Positions 34,609 to 44,416 are shown, counted from the first letter of the stretch. The stretch is 64,000 bases of DNA from Prodigiosinella confusarubida (GCF_002847015.1 NZ_CP025085.1:3286001-3350000), one strand, 5' to 3'. The notes: generated by a model not told the origin, from the sequence alone. Translations and numbers: made by a program.

Positions 34609-35565
34609 CTACTCCTTACTTAGCGTTGATAATATTACTCGTTTTTTATCTGATGATATCCACAGATTCGTCATAATTAAAGAAAAACATACCATTACAA
34701 TAAGTACCGGAACAATAATGCTGCTCCAGGGTGAATAGATATACTCCACAGCCAGTGCAATAACCGGAACCAATGGTGTGATAACGGAAACACGAACGGC
34801 ACCCAGCTCGGAGATAGAATATTGTAGGCAAAAAATAGGTATAATGACAAACAATATAGACAGTAGTGTTAATTTAAACACGACTGAAATATTGGTGCTA
34901 AGTAATTCTACTAATTGATGTCTGGCAAGAAATCCGGTCACCATCAGCAGAATAAAAAATCGGGTAGCCAGTATATTTACCGTAGAGGCATTTCCGTTTA
35001 TATGCATTCTTGAAGAGAAATACACATAAACGCCGCCAGTGCTACCTGCTAATGAAGCCAGTAAAATTCCGGTGATAACATTGGAATAATTGGCATTATC
35101 TGATGATGCTGAATAGATTCGCGCGGCAACGAGCATAAAGATAAACAAGGCAATAATAAAAGGCCCCATGGCCGACATACTTCTAAAGCGCTGCTGCCCG
35201 ACAAAAAGCCCAATGAGTAATACAATAACCGGCACCCATCCTTGATATATTGCAGACTCAACTGATGCTTCAATTCTTTGTAATGCCATGAACATAAAGA
35301 GCCAGCTGGTTAACGTTAGTACATTAATAATAAAAACATTTTTTTTATTTTCTTTAACAAACTGTAATGGTTGCGATTTTTTTACTATACTCATCAATAA
35401 AAAAAACACTTGTGCCAGTAGCAGAGTAAAGAATGTCAATGTCGAGCCGCTAATCGACGAGAAAGACGATGAAACCCACACCGCTGAAATGGAAGTAAAC
35501 AAGCAGTAAATAATAATGCATGTCCATCCGTTGAAATTAAGGCCTCTTCGTATTAATTGAAGCAT
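34609..35565 (-). CDS. EamA/DMT-family transporter (BGC2 exporter candidate)
   Basis: 318 residues with about ten hydrophobic helices in two EamA-like halves. Motifs include LTLTSWLFMFMALQRIEASVESAIYQGWVPVIVLLIGLFVGQQ in the first half and CLQYSISELGAVRVSVITPLVPVIALAVEYIYSPWSS in the second. DMT carriers often export amino acids or metabolites, so it is the natural exporter of the BGC2 product. It is the first gene of the operon. The upstream 600 bases are very AT-rich. Confidence 0.83.
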   Translation of the reverse strand: MLQLIRRGLNFNGWTCIIIYCLFTSISAVWVSSSFSSISGSTLTFFTLLLAQVFFLLMSIVKKSQPLQFVKENKKNVFIINVLTLTSWLFMFMALQRIEASVESAIYQGWVPVIVLLIGLFVGQQRFRSMSAMGPFIIALFIFMLVAARIYSASSDNANYSNVITGILLASLAGSTGGVYVYFSSRMHINGNASTVNILATRFFILLMVTGFLARHQLVELLSTNISVVFKLTLLSILFVIIPIFCLQYSISELGAVRVSVITPLVPVIALAVEYIYSPWSSIIVPVLIVMVCFSLIMTNLWISSDKKRVILSTLSKE

Positions 35566-36191
35566 TATTCATACGTCCTATTAAATGAACCCGTTACTGA
35601 TTCATAAATTTCACTTAACCTATCTTTAACACAACAAGATATGTATCGACAATGAATATTTACATATTGATTTTTTATATAAATTGGAATTATAGACTGA
35701 GGAAATTATATTTAAATGATGTAAAAAACCTCAATTAATCAAATAATCCCATACCAGTGCAATAAATTAACATTCACATCGTGAATATCACCAAAATAGT
35801 GCATAGCAATCGTACTATATTATGGATAAATAGGAATAGTATTATGTACAAATTGGAATAATGAAAATCATAGTCCACAGAATTAAATGATCAATTAATG
35901 TGTTCATGTCATATTGAATACATTAATTGCATGAATGTGTATCTATTTATATCCACCATGACGAGCGACAGAAAGGCAGTAATAGGTCAACCCCGATAAG
36001 CTTACACCGCTAACGTGATTCCGTTGAGGAATAAATCTGCCAGGGACCGAGGCGAACGCCGCTTGCTGTGGCGCATAAATAGGCGAATCATGCGATCAAT
36101 ACACCGACAACGGGAAAGATAACGGGGTTATCACTTGCCATTTGTCAGAGACTGTTTTACTTTTTGCCGCGCTTAACAGAGGAGTATCAGT
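35566..36191 (+). other. AT-rich region without a gene at the right end of BGC2
   Basis: No plausible coding frame is seen. On the minus strand it should contain the BGC2 promoter. Its right part (about 35950-36125) shows scraps that recall the palindromic repeat family but no clean copy. From about 36130 it becomes a diverged version of the holE leader (CTTGCCATTTGTC...), marking the right junction of the inserted DNA. Confidence 0.6.
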
Positions 36192-36422
36192 ATGAGTCAC
36201 AATCTGGCGGAACTTCCATTCGAAGAGATGGAAAAGGTAAATGTGGATCTGGCTGCTTCCGGTGTGGCATTCAAAGAGCGTTATAATATGCCGGTTATTC
36301 CTCAGGAGATTGAGCAACAACAGCCGGAGCATCTACGCAGCTATTTTCGTGAACGGGTGAGTTATTATCGCCAACTGTCACTCCAATTTTCCACCCTGCC
36401 CTATGAGCCGAAAGCCAAGTAA
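36192..36422 (+). CDS. holE: DNA polymerase III theta subunit, copy 2
   Basis: Protein and coding DNA identical to the copy at 28348. This copy faces the intact copD-copC pair, as in E. coli where holE lies beside yobA-yebZ. Its leader is shorter and differs at many positions from that of copy 1, so the two may be expressed differently. Gene duplication of theta is unusual and here follows from the duplication around BGC2. Confidence 0.93.
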   Translation: MSHNLAELPFEEMEKVNVDLAASGVAFKERYNMPVIPQEIEQQQPEHLRSYFRERVSYYRQLSLQFSTLPYEPKAK

Positions 36423-37133
36423 TGCCATGTGCATGTACATAATCAGGCCATGCTGGCCATTGGCGGGTATCAAGCCGGTGCCTGAGTGGCAAAAATGCTG
36501 ACCAGCATGAGTACCACTGTCGCGAGAGCAAGTTCCAGTTGCGTCAGGCGTATCAGTTTGTGCCGTGCCGTGGCGCTTTCCTGCCGCAAGCGAGGAACCA
36601 GCCAGTAACGATTAGCCAGGGCTATCATTACCATTAGCGCGACGAGAAAAATCTTCACCGACAACAGCTGGCTGTAAAGGGCGAAGCTGACCAGTGGAAA
36701 GCCAAGGATCATCACGCTATTGACGATCCCGGTCATGATGACAAGCGCCACAGCCAGATGACCATAACGAGAGAAGCGCATCATGATGCATATAGCATCG
36801 GTGCGGTTTTGCATCTGCCTATCCCGCATCAGAATCAATAGTGGCAACAGCCCGCCTACCCAAAATGAAGCGGCGATCAGATGCACAACCTGATTGATAC
36901 GCTGTAGTGCGCCAGGCCAACCATCCAGCATCACTGCATGTCCGACAAACGCTAACCCACACAGTTGAGCGAGACCGGATACCAACAATACTCGTTGTCG
37001 CACCTCGCCACGCAAGGTAAATGCCATACCGGCGATGAGCGGCAGGATTATCTGCCAGCGCCATGCCATACCGAACTCGGTGCCCAGCACCGCTTGCCAT
37101 GTTCCCCAGTCAGTGATGTTATGCCAGTCACCG
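36192..37133 (+). repeat. 942-bp direct repeat, right copy (holE-copD)
   Basis: Counterpart of 28348-29289 in the same orientation. The two copies enclose 6.9 kb. Recombination between them would delete BGC2 and one holE while leaving an intact copD. Confidence 0.92.
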
Positions 37134-37345
37134 CTCATTAGTCCTGTTTGCACTGCCAGCAGTGTGCTGGCGCTCAACAACGCCAGCCAGACCATGCTCA
37201 TCAGGATCGAATGCAAACGCGCAGCCAATTGCGGCCTGAAATGCTTAGGTGAAAGCAATGCGCTGTAAAATGCACTGCCCGTCAGTAACATCACCGAGGT
37301 AAAATGCAGCCAGCGCAACAGGATGTACAGGGTTTCTAGCGTCAT
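36470..37345 (-). CDS. copD: CopD-family copper resistance membrane protein
   Basis: 291 residues with about eight hydrophobic helices (ILLRWLHFTSVMLLTGSAF, LHSILMSMVWLALLSAST, IILPLIAGMAF, VVHLIAASFWVGGLLPLLIL and so on), the CopD/PcoD/YebZ family. Conserved His in LRWLHF and VGHAV may bind copper. It is thought to move copper with periplasmic CopC. The ATG is 3 bases after the copC stop, so the pair is one operon. A truncated second copy is at 28626. Confidence 0.9.
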   Translation of the reverse strand: MTLETLYILLRWLHFTSVMLLTGSAFYSALLSPKHFRPQLAARLHSILMSMVWLALLSASTLLAVQTGLMSGDWHNITDWGTWQAVLGTEFGMAWRWQIILPLIAGMAFTLRGEVRQRVLLVSGLAQLCGLAFVGHAVMLDGWPGALQRINQVVHLIAASFWVGGLLPLLILMRDRQMQNRTDAICIMMRFSRYGHLAVALVIMTGIVNSVMILGFPLVSFALYSQLLSVKIFLVALMVMIALANRYWLVPRLRQESATARHKLIRLTQLELALATVVLMLVSIFATQAPA

Positions 37346-37348
37346 GAT

Positions 37349-37726
37349 TTACTTCACGCGGAAGGTATAGGCTCCTTTGGTTTTATGACCGTCCACTGAC
37401 AACGCATGCCACTTCACCTGATAACGTCCACTCGACAGCGGTTTTGCCAATACGACGCTCAACTGATTATGCATCCCTGGCGTGAGCTCGGTTTTAGCCG
37501 TTGAAATTCGTTGATGATGGCTTCCGGTGAGTTCAATACCCGTGAAAACCGGCTCAATATCTTCAGAGAAGTTCAGCTTCAATACTTTTGGTGAGACATT
37601 AACTTGTGTATTGGCTGCCGGCTCCTGACTTTTCAGATGGGCATGCGCCAACACCGGTGAGGAAAAAACGACAGTAATCGCTAACGCAGCAGTACTCAAA
37701 ATGGCAGGTGATTTTAGGTTAAACAC
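37349..37726 (-). CDS. copC: CopC-family periplasmic copper-binding protein
   Basis: 125 residues starting at a GTG (37726) with GGAG seven bases upstream. Signal peptide (FNLKSPAILSTAALAITVVFSSPVLA) is followed by a mature N-terminus HAHLKSQEPAA, whose first His is the classical CopC copper ligand. The beta-barrel ends in WHALSVDGHKTKGAYTFRVK, with a second His site. E. coli homolog: YobA. It should hand copper to CopD. The longer frame to 37897 lacks family support. Confidence 0.9.
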   Translation of the reverse strand: MFNLKSPAILSTAALAITVVFSSPVLAHAHLKSQEPAANTQVNVSPKVLKLNFSEDIEPVFTGIELTGSHHQRISTAKTELTPGMHNQLSVVLAKPLSSGRYQVKWHALSVDGHKTKGAYTFRVK

Positions 37727-38044
37727 GGTTTTCTCCAGTAATATTGCGGCGAGAGTGGCACCGGGAGGCGTCCCGGAGAATCCGCAGCATATCTGCCAGA
37801 CTACGTTATGTCGAGACGGCCACCGATTGGGTACAACCCGACATGTCTTGTCAAACCACGCATCAGCCATCAGTACAATGCCGGCGCGGCGCGGCAAGCA
37901 GTGGTATGACAGGATTGTGGCAGTGTCCAGCGAGGTGCGCAGATGACATTTTTAGACATTAAAAACTGTTTTTTTCGCTTGCATCTGTACGCAAACAGGA
38001 GGTTAATGAACAGGCAAACCACACTTTTACCAAGAGAGGTAGAT

Positions 38045-38158
38045 ATGAGTAAAGGAATGGACAGCAAAAAGAACAGTAAAAAGAAACCCTTGAAAACAGT
38101 CGCTGAAAAACGGGCTGAAAGGCGTGCCAAAAAAGGCCAACAAACAGACATTGTTTAA
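38045..38158 (+). CDS. small basic protein, 37 residues
   Basis: MSKGMDSKKNSKKKPLKTVAEKRAERRAKKGQQTDIV preceded by an excellent Shine-Dalgarno (GAGAGG at 38033-38038). The protein is almost entirely Lys/Arg helix. Similar Lys-rich mini-proteins with a K-T-x-x-E-K-R-A core occur across Enterobacterales, unnamed. A strong hairpin follows. It may be ribosome- or nucleic-acid-associated; function unknown. The region 37727-38044 otherwise shows no gene. Confidence 0.7.
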   Translation: MSKGMDSKKNSKKKPLKTVAEKRAERRAKKGQQTDIV

Positions 38159-38177
38159 CCCCAACCTTGCCACGACA

Positions 38178-38203
38178 AGTAAACCCGCGCCAGCGGGTTT
38201 ACT
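38178..38203. terminator. terminator between the small basic protein and ptrB
   Basis: AGTAAACCCGC-GCCA-GCGGGTTTACT is an 11-bp perfect stem, placed between two convergent genes and able to serve both. Confidence 0.75.
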
Positions 38204-38219
38204 CTGAGTCACCCTCTGA

Positions 38220-40256
38220 CTAGACCTTTTCCCGAATCATCAGGATAAACGCATACTCCAGCGCAATATCCTCGTAATGTGTAAAGCGACCAGACTTGCC
38301 ACCGTGACCGGATTCCATGTCGGTATAGAGCAGTAGCAGGTTGTCATCGGTTTTGAATTCCCGCAATTTAGCTACCCACTTTGCCGGTTCCCAGTATTGC
38401 ACCTGAGAATCATGTAAGCCGGTGGTCACCATCATGTGTGGGTAACGCTGGGCCTTCACACCATCATAGGGACTGTATCGCTCAATGTAACGATAATAGT
38501 CGGGATCATTTGGATTTCCCCACTCATCATACTCACCGGTCGTTAGTGGAATCGACTCATCCAGCATGGTAGTTAATACATCCACAAACGGCACCTGCGC
38601 GACTACGCCCTTAAACAATTCCGGTGCCATATTCACTACCGCGCCCATCAATAATCCCCCCGCGCTGCCGCCCATAGCGAACACCTGGTGTGGATCGCCA
38701 TAGTCTTGCGCCAGTAGCGCGCGGGAAACATCGATAAAATCGGTAAAGGTGTGCATTTTATTCAGCAAACGGCCATCGTCATGCCACGGTTGTCCCAACT
38801 CACCCCCGCCACGAATATGGGCCAGCGCAAAGACAAACCCCCGGTCGAGCAGACTGAGACGGCTGACACTGAACTCAGGGTCCATACTGCTGCCATAAGC
38901 GCCGTAGCCATACACCAACAGCGGATTTTTCCCCAGTTGGCACGTCTGGCGATGGTATACCAGTGATACCGGTATCTCTTCACCGTCGCGCGCGATAATC
39001 CAGAGTCGCTCGCTACAATAATCCTCAGTGTTGAAATTTTTCACTTCGGCCTGCTTCAATCGTTGCTGCTGGCCGGTAGCCATATCCAACTCATACAGTG
39101 TGCCGGGCGTTGTCATTGAGGAGTAGCCATAGCGCAGTCGTGAGGTTTCCGGCGTCGGGTTATACGCCAGCCAGGTCACATAGCTGGGGTCGCTAAAATT
39201 GATGCACTGCGCCGTACCACTCTGCCAATCGATATAGCGAATGTGGGTCAACCCTCGCGACCGTTCTTCCACCACATACCAATCGCGGAACAACGAGAAT
39301 CCTTCCAGAATACATTCCGTTCTTGGAGCAATCAGAGTCCCCCACTGCGCCTCCTGCCCGTCAGAGGCACGATACAGGCCGAACGTTTTACCCTCTCTGT
39401 TGGAGCGGAGATAAAAATAGTCCCCATAATGGTCGAGATCATATTCATGATCCTTACGGCGCGGTACAAACATCTGCGGCATGGCTTGCGGATCACGGGC
39501 ATCGAGCAACAGGACTTCACTGTTGGTGGTACTGCTGAGATGAATCAGGATGTAACGTTCAGAGGTGGTTTTTTCCAGGCTGACGTAATAGGTATCGTCC
39601 TGTTCTTCGTAAATCAGTGCATCTTGCTGAGGATCGCTGCCGATGCGATGGCGGTAAACCTGATATGGCAGCAGCGTCTGCGGATGTTTGCGCACATAAT
39701 AGATGGCCGTGGAATCGGCGGACCATTCGGTGACAGCCGAAACATGTTCGATCAGGTCCGGCAACCATTCGCCGGTGGTGAGATCACGCAGGCGCACATC
39801 ATATTGGCGACGGGAGAGGAAATCTTCCGAAACCGTCATCAGACGATTGTCCGGGCTGACATCCAGTGATCCCATGTCGTAAAAGTCGCCATTTTCCGCT
39901 CGCTGGTTGCCATCCAGTAACGTTTCCCACGGTTCCGTCGCTGACGCTGGCTGGCGCAGATAAACCGCATAATCTTTACCCGGCTCATAACGGTTCTGAT
40001 AGCGGTAGCCATTCTTTACATAAGGTACGGAGGTATCTTCACGGGGAATACGCTGCACCATTTCATCATAGAGCGCCTGTTTTTGCTCTTGGCAGGGCGC
40101 CATAACCTGTTCGCTATAGCGGTTTTCCTGCTCCAGCCAGCTCAGTACATCCGGATTGTTACGCTGGTCATCGCGCAGCCAGTAATAGTTATCGATGCGG
40201 GTTTCTCCATGCCGGGTTAATGGATGGGGACGCTTTTCAGCGCGCGGGGCTTTCAT
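38220..40256 (-). CDS. ptrB: oligopeptidase B (protease II)
   Basis: 678 residues, peptidase family S9A. It cleaves short peptides after Lys or Arg in the cytoplasm. The N-terminal beta-propeller begins [29 protein letters not shown]. The catalytic domain shows [14 protein letters not shown], the nucleophile in [30 protein letters not shown] and the His in [11 protein letters not shown]. Start at 40256 ([10 protein letters not shown]). Divergent from purT, as in E. coli where they are near neighbours. Confidence 0.95.
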   Translation of the reverse strand: MKAPRAEKRPHPLTRHGETRIDNYYWLRDDQRNNPDVLSWLEQENRYSEQVMAPCQEQKQALYDEMVQRIPREDTSVPYVKNGYRYQNRYEPGKDYAVYLRQPASATEPWETLLDGNQRAENGDFYDMGSLDVSPDNRLMTVSEDFLSRRQYDVRLRDLTTGEWLPDLIEHVSAVTEWSADSTAIYYVRKHPQTLLPYQVYRHRIGSDPQQDALIYEEQDDTYYVSLEKTTSERYILIHLSSTTNSEVLLLDARDPQAMPQMFVPRRKDHEYDLDHYGDYFYLRSNREGKTFGLYRASDGQEAQWGTLIAPRTECILEGFSLFRDWYVVEERSRGLTHIRYIDWQSGTAQCINFSDPSYVTWLAYNPTPETSRLRYGYSSMTTPGTLYELDMATGQQQRLKQAEVKNFNTEDYCSERLWIIARDGEEIPVSLVYHRQTCQLGKNPLLVYGYGAYGSSMDPEFSVSRLSLLDRGFVFALAHIRGGGELGQPWHDDGRLLNKMHTFTDFIDVSRALLAQDYGDPHQVFAMGGSAGGLLMGAVVNMAPELFKGVVAQVPFVDVLTTMLDESIPLTTGEYDEWGNPNDPDYYRYIERYSPYDGVKAQRYPHMMVTTGLHDSQVQYWEPAKWVAKLREFKTDDNLLLLYTDMESGHGGKSGRFTHYEDIALEYAFILMIREKV

Positions 40257-40414
40257 GACACGTAATTCCTTCTGGTGAAAAAATAAAATTCGCTATGCAG
40301 GAGCATCAGACAATGGGGGAAAAGAGTGGCACGAATTTTCATCCGAATCCAGGCGTGATCACGCATCCCGATAACAGTTGCTGTGCATTTAGCTATAATC
40401 CGGTACGGATGCGT

Positions 40415-40430
40415 ACGCAAACGTTTTCGT
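40415..40430. promoter_or_regulatory. PurR box upstream of purT
   Basis: ACGCAAACGTTTTCGT fits the PurR consensus (ANGCAANCGNTTNCNT) at every defined base. It lies 43 bases upstream of the purT start, where it should repress purT when hypoxanthine or guanine is abundant. Confidence 0.88.
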
Positions 40431-40473
40431 TTATACTGCGGCGATTTTTACAACCCGATCAGGTACTAAAGTT

Positions 40474-41652
40474 ATGTTAACAATGGGAACGGCTCTGCGT
40501 CCCGGCGCGACCCGCGTTATGTTGCTGGGCTCTGGCGAACTGGGAAAAGAAGTGGCGATTGAATGTCAGCGTCTGGGGATCGAGGTCATTGCCGTCGACC
40601 GCTATGCTGATGCACCGGCGATGCAGGTTGCCCACCGCAGCCATGTCATTAACATGCTGGATGGCGAGGCGTTAAAGCAGTTGGTGGAAAGCGAACGTCC
40701 GGATTATATCGTGCCGGAAATTGAAGCCATTGCCACCGATATGCTGGTCGTGCTGGAGCAACAGGGGCATCATGTCGTGCCCTGCGCGCAAGCCACCCGG
40801 CTGACCATGAACCGTGAAGGCATTCGTCGTCTGGCGGCTGAAACCCTGGGACTCCCCACCTCCCGTTATCATTTCGCCGACAGTGAAGCCAGCTTCCATC
40901 AGGCGGTTAACGCCATCGGTTACCCGTGTATTGTAAAACCGGTAATGAGCTCTTCTGGTAAAGGTCAGAGCCTGATTCGTGAACCACAGCAACTGGAACG
41001 TGCCTGGCGTTATGCGCAGGAAGGCGGTCGGGCCGGCGGTGGCAAAGTGATTGTGGAAGGGTTGGTGCAATTTGATTTTGAAATCACATTGCTGACCATC
41101 CATGCCGTTGACGGTATCCATTTCTGCGACCCGATTGGTCATCGTCAGGAAGATGGCGACTATCGCGAGTCCTGGCAACCGCAACAGATGAGCAGTGAAG
41201 CACTGGCGCGGGCCAGGCACATTGCCAGCGAAGTGGTGAAAGCGTTAGGTGGTTTCGGTCTGTTCGGCGTTGAACTGTTTGTCTGTGGTGATGAGGTTAT
41301 TTTCAGCGAGGTTTCTCCCCGGCCACACGATACCGGGATGGTCACGCTGATCTCTCAGGACCTGTCTGAATTTGCGCTGCATGTGCGGGCGTTTCTGGGT
41401 TTGCCGATTGGCGCCATCCGTCAGTATGGCCCATCCGCCTCAGCGGTGATCCTGCCGGAGCTGACCAGTAATGACGTTCGCTTCCACGGATTGGAACAGG
41501 CGCTGCAAGCGCATACCCAGATCCGACTGTTCGGCAAACCGGAGATTAGCGGCAAGCGCCGTATGGGCGTGGCGCTGTCCACTGCGGAAAATACGGATGC
41601 GGCGGTCCAACTGGCAAAAGCGACGGCCAGCGCGGTGAAAGTCAGCGGCTGA
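40474..41652 (+). CDS. purT: formate-dependent GAR transformylase
   Basis: 392 residues, the same length as E. coli PurT and aligned from the first residue ([11 protein letters not shown]). It uses formate and ATP to formylate GAR in purine synthesis. Visible: [43 protein letters not shown], the ATP-grasp [18 protein letters not shown] and [27 protein letters not shown]. It is monocistronic with a PurR box upstream. Confidence 0.96.
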   Translation: MLTMGTALRPGATRVMLLGSGELGKEVAIECQRLGIEVIAVDRYADAPAMQVAHRSHVINMLDGEALKQLVESERPDYIVPEIEAIATDMLVVLEQQGHHVVPCAQATRLTMNREGIRRLAAETLGLPTSRYHFADSEASFHQAVNAIGYPCIVKPVMSSSGKGQSLIREPQQLERAWRYAQEGGRAGGGKVIVEGLVQFDFEITLLTIHAVDGIHFCDPIGHRQEDGDYRESWQPQQMSSEALARARHIASEVVKALGGFGLFGVELFVCGDEVIFSEVSPRPHDTGMVTLISQDLSEFALHVRAFLGLPIGAIRQYGPSASAVILPELTSNDVRFHGLEQALQAHTQIRLFGKPEISGKRRMGVALSTAENTDAAVQLAKATASAVKVSG

Positions 41653-41744
41653 ACGCCCCTGCTTGAAGATGGGTGGATCAGGCCAGGCGTTATCTTCGGG
41701 AAAGGATGTCTGACACCAACACGAATTGAATGGGTAACCGATAG

Positions 41745-41767
41745 ATTCCCGCCCGTTGGGCGGGAAT
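41745..41767. terminator. terminator between purT and eda
   Basis: ATTCCCGCC-CGTTG-GGCGGGAAT, a 9-bp stem between the convergent purT and eda genes, immediately after the eda stop on the minus strand. Confidence 0.7.
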
Positions 41768-41774
41768 GAGGGAC

Positions 41775-42416
41775 TTATGCCTTGGCGCCAGCCACCGCTT
41801 CGCGAGCCAGTTCAGTGATCCGCGCATAATCACCGCTTTCCAATGCATCCACCGGTACCAACCAGGAACCCCCTACGCACAGCACGCTTTTCAGTGCCAG
41901 ATAATCACGATAGTTTTTCGGTGTGATCCCACCGGTCGGGCAGAAACGGATTTTCCCGAATGGTCCGGCAATGGCCTGTAGCGCCTTCACACCACCATTG
42001 GCTTCCGCCGGGAAGAATTTGAATTCACGCAATCCATAATCCATCCCCAGCATCAATTCAGACACCGTGCTAATACCCGGAATCAATGGAATGGTGCCGT
42101 CAATAGCCGCTTTCAGCAGCGGTTCGGTCAGACCCGGACTAATGGCAAACTGCGCACCGGCTTCAGTCACTTGCGCCAATTGCTGTGGGTTGGTCACCGT
42201 ACCGGCACCGACAATAGCGTCTGGGACTTCTTTGGCAATCAGGCGAATCGCGTCTACCGCGCAGTCAGTACGTAGTGTCAGTTCCAGCACACGGACACCA
42301 CCAGCTACCAGGGCTTTTGCCATGGGTACGGCATGTTCCAACTTGTTAATCACAATCACAGGAACAACCGGACCGGCTGTCAAAATCTGTTCCGCACTGG
42401 TCTTCCAGTTTTTCAT
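41775..42416 (-). CDS. eda: KHG/KDPG aldolase
   Basis: 213 residues. It splits 2-keto-3-deoxy-6-phosphogluconate into pyruvate and glyceraldehyde-3-phosphate. Motifs: [17 protein letters not shown] with the catalytic Glu, [12 protein letters not shown], and the Schiff-base Lys in [14 protein letters not shown]. In pectinolytic enterobacteria this gene (also called kdgA) finishes galacturonate breakdown. No edd (6-phosphogluconate dehydratase) gene separates it from zwf as it does in E. coli. I saw no clear KdgR box upstream. Confidence 0.95.
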   Translation of the reverse strand: MKNWKTSAEQILTAGPVVPVIVINKLEHAVPMAKALVAGGVRVLELTLRTDCAVDAIRLIAKEVPDAIVGAGTVTNPQQLAQVTEAGAQFAISPGLTEPLLKAAIDGTIPLIPGISTVSELMLGMDYGLREFKFFPAEANGGVKALQAIAGPFGKIRFCPTGGITPKNYRDYLALKSVLCVGGSWLVPVDALESGDYARITELAREAVAGAKA

Positions 42417-42545
42417 CTAGGGTAATCTCCAGTCATGCCTTCAAGAGGCATCATTAATTGTCTGGCGCGCCCCTGCCACAGGGATCCACAGTTACCCACG
42501 GATGTCCGACCGCACCGTTAGCTACACACAAAAAACCGGCAAACG

Positions 42546-42568
42546 ACCACCCCAAAAACCAGGGTGGT
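42546..42568 (-). terminator. hairpin downstream of zwf
   Basis: ACCACCC-9 bases-GGGTGGT, just after the zwf stop on the minus strand, with a T-rich stretch (TTTTTTGTG) some bases further on. Probably ends zwf transcription and isolates it from eda. Confidence 0.55.
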
Positions 42569-42575
42569 GGCGCCA

Positions 42576-44051
42576 TTACTCTACTTCATTCCAGGAGCGT
42601 CCATCGCGGGTAATCATCGCAACCGAGGCAACCGGGCCCCAGTTCCCCGCCGGATAAGGCTTCGGTAAATCATTGTCCATGCCCCAGGCTTCCATAATGG
42701 AATCAACCCATTTCCAGGCTTCTTCTACTTCATCACGACGAACAAACAGCGCCTGAATGCCGCGCATGGTTTCCAGCAGCAAACGCTCATAGGCGTCAGC
42801 CAGATGCTGTTGATTAAAGGTTTCGGAGAAACTCAGATCCAGCTTGGTGGTTTGCAACCGGTGTTTATGCTCCAGCCCTGGGATCTTGTTCAGGATCTGG
42901 ATTTCAATACCTTCATCCGGCTGTAAACGAATAATCAGCTTGTTCTGCGGTAATTGCTGATAAGAATCATGAAACAGATTCAACACCGGATTTTTGAAAT
43001 ACACCACCACTTCAGAACATTTGCTCGGCAGTCGCTTACCGGTACGCAGGTAAAATGGCACGCCGGACCAGCGCCAATCGTCAATATCCACACGAATCGC
43101 CACGAACGTTTCGGTGCTGCTGGACTTATTGGCGCCCTCTTCTTCCAGATAGCCGGGCACTTTCTTACCTTGTACAAAACCCGAGGTATACTGCCCGCGT
43201 ACCGTGGTTTCATGCACGTTGGTACGGTCGATACGGCGCAGCGAGCGCAGCACCTTCACTTTTTCATCACGGATGCGGTCAGTGCTGAGATCAGATGGCG
43301 GCGACATGGCAATGATGGTCAGGATTTGCAACAGATGGTTTTGGATCATGTCACGCATTTGACCGGCCTGGTCAAAATAGCCCCAACGTCCTTCAATCCC
43401 CACTTCTTCCGCCACGGTAATCTGCACATGGTCAATAGTGCGATTATCCCAGTTGTTCGCGAACAGCGAATTGGCAAAACGCAGCGCCAGCAGGTTCAGT
43501 ACGGTTTCTTTACCCAGATAGTGGTCGATGCGATAGACCTGGCACTCGTTAAAGTACTCCGCCACCTGATCGTTAATTACCCGTGACGACGCCAGATCAG
43601 TACCCAGCGGTTTTTCCATCACCACACGAGCCGGTTCTTTGTTCAGCCCGGCTTTACCCAGGCCACGACAGATCGCACCAAAGGTGCTGGGCGGCATGGC
43701 AAAATAGTTAATGGTGGCGCGATTTTCTTGATCGAGCATCGCTCCCAGGCGCTCAAACCCGGCGGTATCCTCAACATCCAGTTGGCAGAAATCCAGACGT
43801 TCGCTCAGTGTTTTCCATAATGTTGCATCCAGCGGCTCTTTGAGAAAGGTATCAAACGCTTCCTTCACCACCTCGATATAAGCGGTTTTATCCCACTCCG
43901 CCCGGCCCACGCCGATAATACGGGTATCCGGGTGAATATGGCCTGCTTTTTCCAATTGATACAGTGAAGGCAGCAATTTACGGCGCGCCAGATCGCCCTT
44001 CGCACCGAAAATCACCAGGTCACACGCCTGGGCTGTAGAAGTTACCGCCAT
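42576..44051 (-). CDS. zwf: glucose-6-phosphate 1-dehydrogenase
   Basis: 491 residues from the ATG at 44051 (MAVTSTAQACDL), the same length as E. coli Zwf. It oxidises glucose-6-phosphate with NADP to start the pentose phosphate and Entner-Doudoroff routes. Motifs: the nucleotide-binding VIFGAKGDLARRKLLPSL, the active-site YRIDHYLGKETVLN, and RTGKRLPSKCSEVVVYFK. A perfect HexR box lies 26 bases upstream of the start, and hexR itself is divergent. Confidence 0.96.
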   Translation of the reverse strand: MAVTSTAQACDLVIFGAKGDLARRKLLPSLYQLEKAGHIHPDTRIIGVGRAEWDKTAYIEVVKEAFDTFLKEPLDATLWKTLSERLDFCQLDVEDTAGFERLGAMLDQENRATINYFAMPPSTFGAICRGLGKAGLNKEPARVVMEKPLGTDLASSRVINDQVAEYFNECQVYRIDHYLGKETVLNLLALRFANSLFANNWDNRTIDHVQITVAEEVGIEGRWGYFDQAGQMRDMIQNHLLQILTIIAMSPPSDLSTDRIRDEKVKVLRSLRRIDRTNVHETTVRGQYTSGFVQGKKVPGYLEEEGANKSSSTETFVAIRVDIDDWRWSGVPFYLRTGKRLPSKCSEVVVYFKNPVLNLFHDSYQQLPQNKLIIRLQPDEGIEIQILNKIPGLEHKHRLQTTKLDLSFSETFNQQHLADAYERLLLETMRGIQALFVRRDEVEEAWKWVDSIMEAWGMDNDLPKPYPAGNWGPVASVAMITRDGRSWNEVE

Positions 44052-44076
44052 TTTCAATCTCCTCATAGCAGGATGC

Positions 44077-44091
44077 TGTAATTTTATTACA
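44077..44091. promoter_or_regulatory. HexR operator in the zwf promoter
   Basis: TGTAATTTTATTACA is a perfect dyad that matches the HexR consensus (TGTARTWWWAYTACA-like). It sits between zwf and hexR. HexR is expected to repress zwf there and to be released by KDPG. Confidence 0.88.
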
Positions 44092-44416
44092 GTAATAATG
44101 TACTCTTTTTGACTATAACCAGTAAACCCGTAATAAAATAACAAGAAATATTGCCTCTACTGTGACAATACTTCATATCGCAGGTGTAAACACGGGTAAA
44201 TAGGCTACAAAATCATCAAAAAAAGAAATTTTCTGTCTTTTATGACAGTTGATTACTATTCTGAAAGTTAGACACAAGTCATGTTCTGGAAAAAAAGCAC
44301 ATAACTTCGCATGTTGTTCTCTAACAACCTTTACAGGGCCGTAGTATATTTCCACAAACCCCGTATTGGTTTCACCTTTGGCTGAAATCGAAAATACCAT
44401 AGATGGTCTTTGTCTT

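Noticed and set aside
35945-36125. a fifth copy of the palindromic repeat at the right end of BGC2
   Set aside because: Only scattered short matches; without matching ends it cannot be called.
37735-37946. N-terminal extension of CopC or a plus-strand gene upstream of it
   Set aside because: The GTG at 37726 has the ribosome site and gives the normal signal peptide; the frames further upstream look non-coding.
39243-39869. 208-codon open frame opposite ptrB
   Set aside because: Lies wholly within the conserved oligopeptidase B gene; no plausible ribosome site or domain.
42417-42535. KdgR operator upstream of eda/kdgA
   Set aside because: Expected in pectinolytic bacteria, but no match to the AAAnnnTTT-type palindrome was found in this interval.
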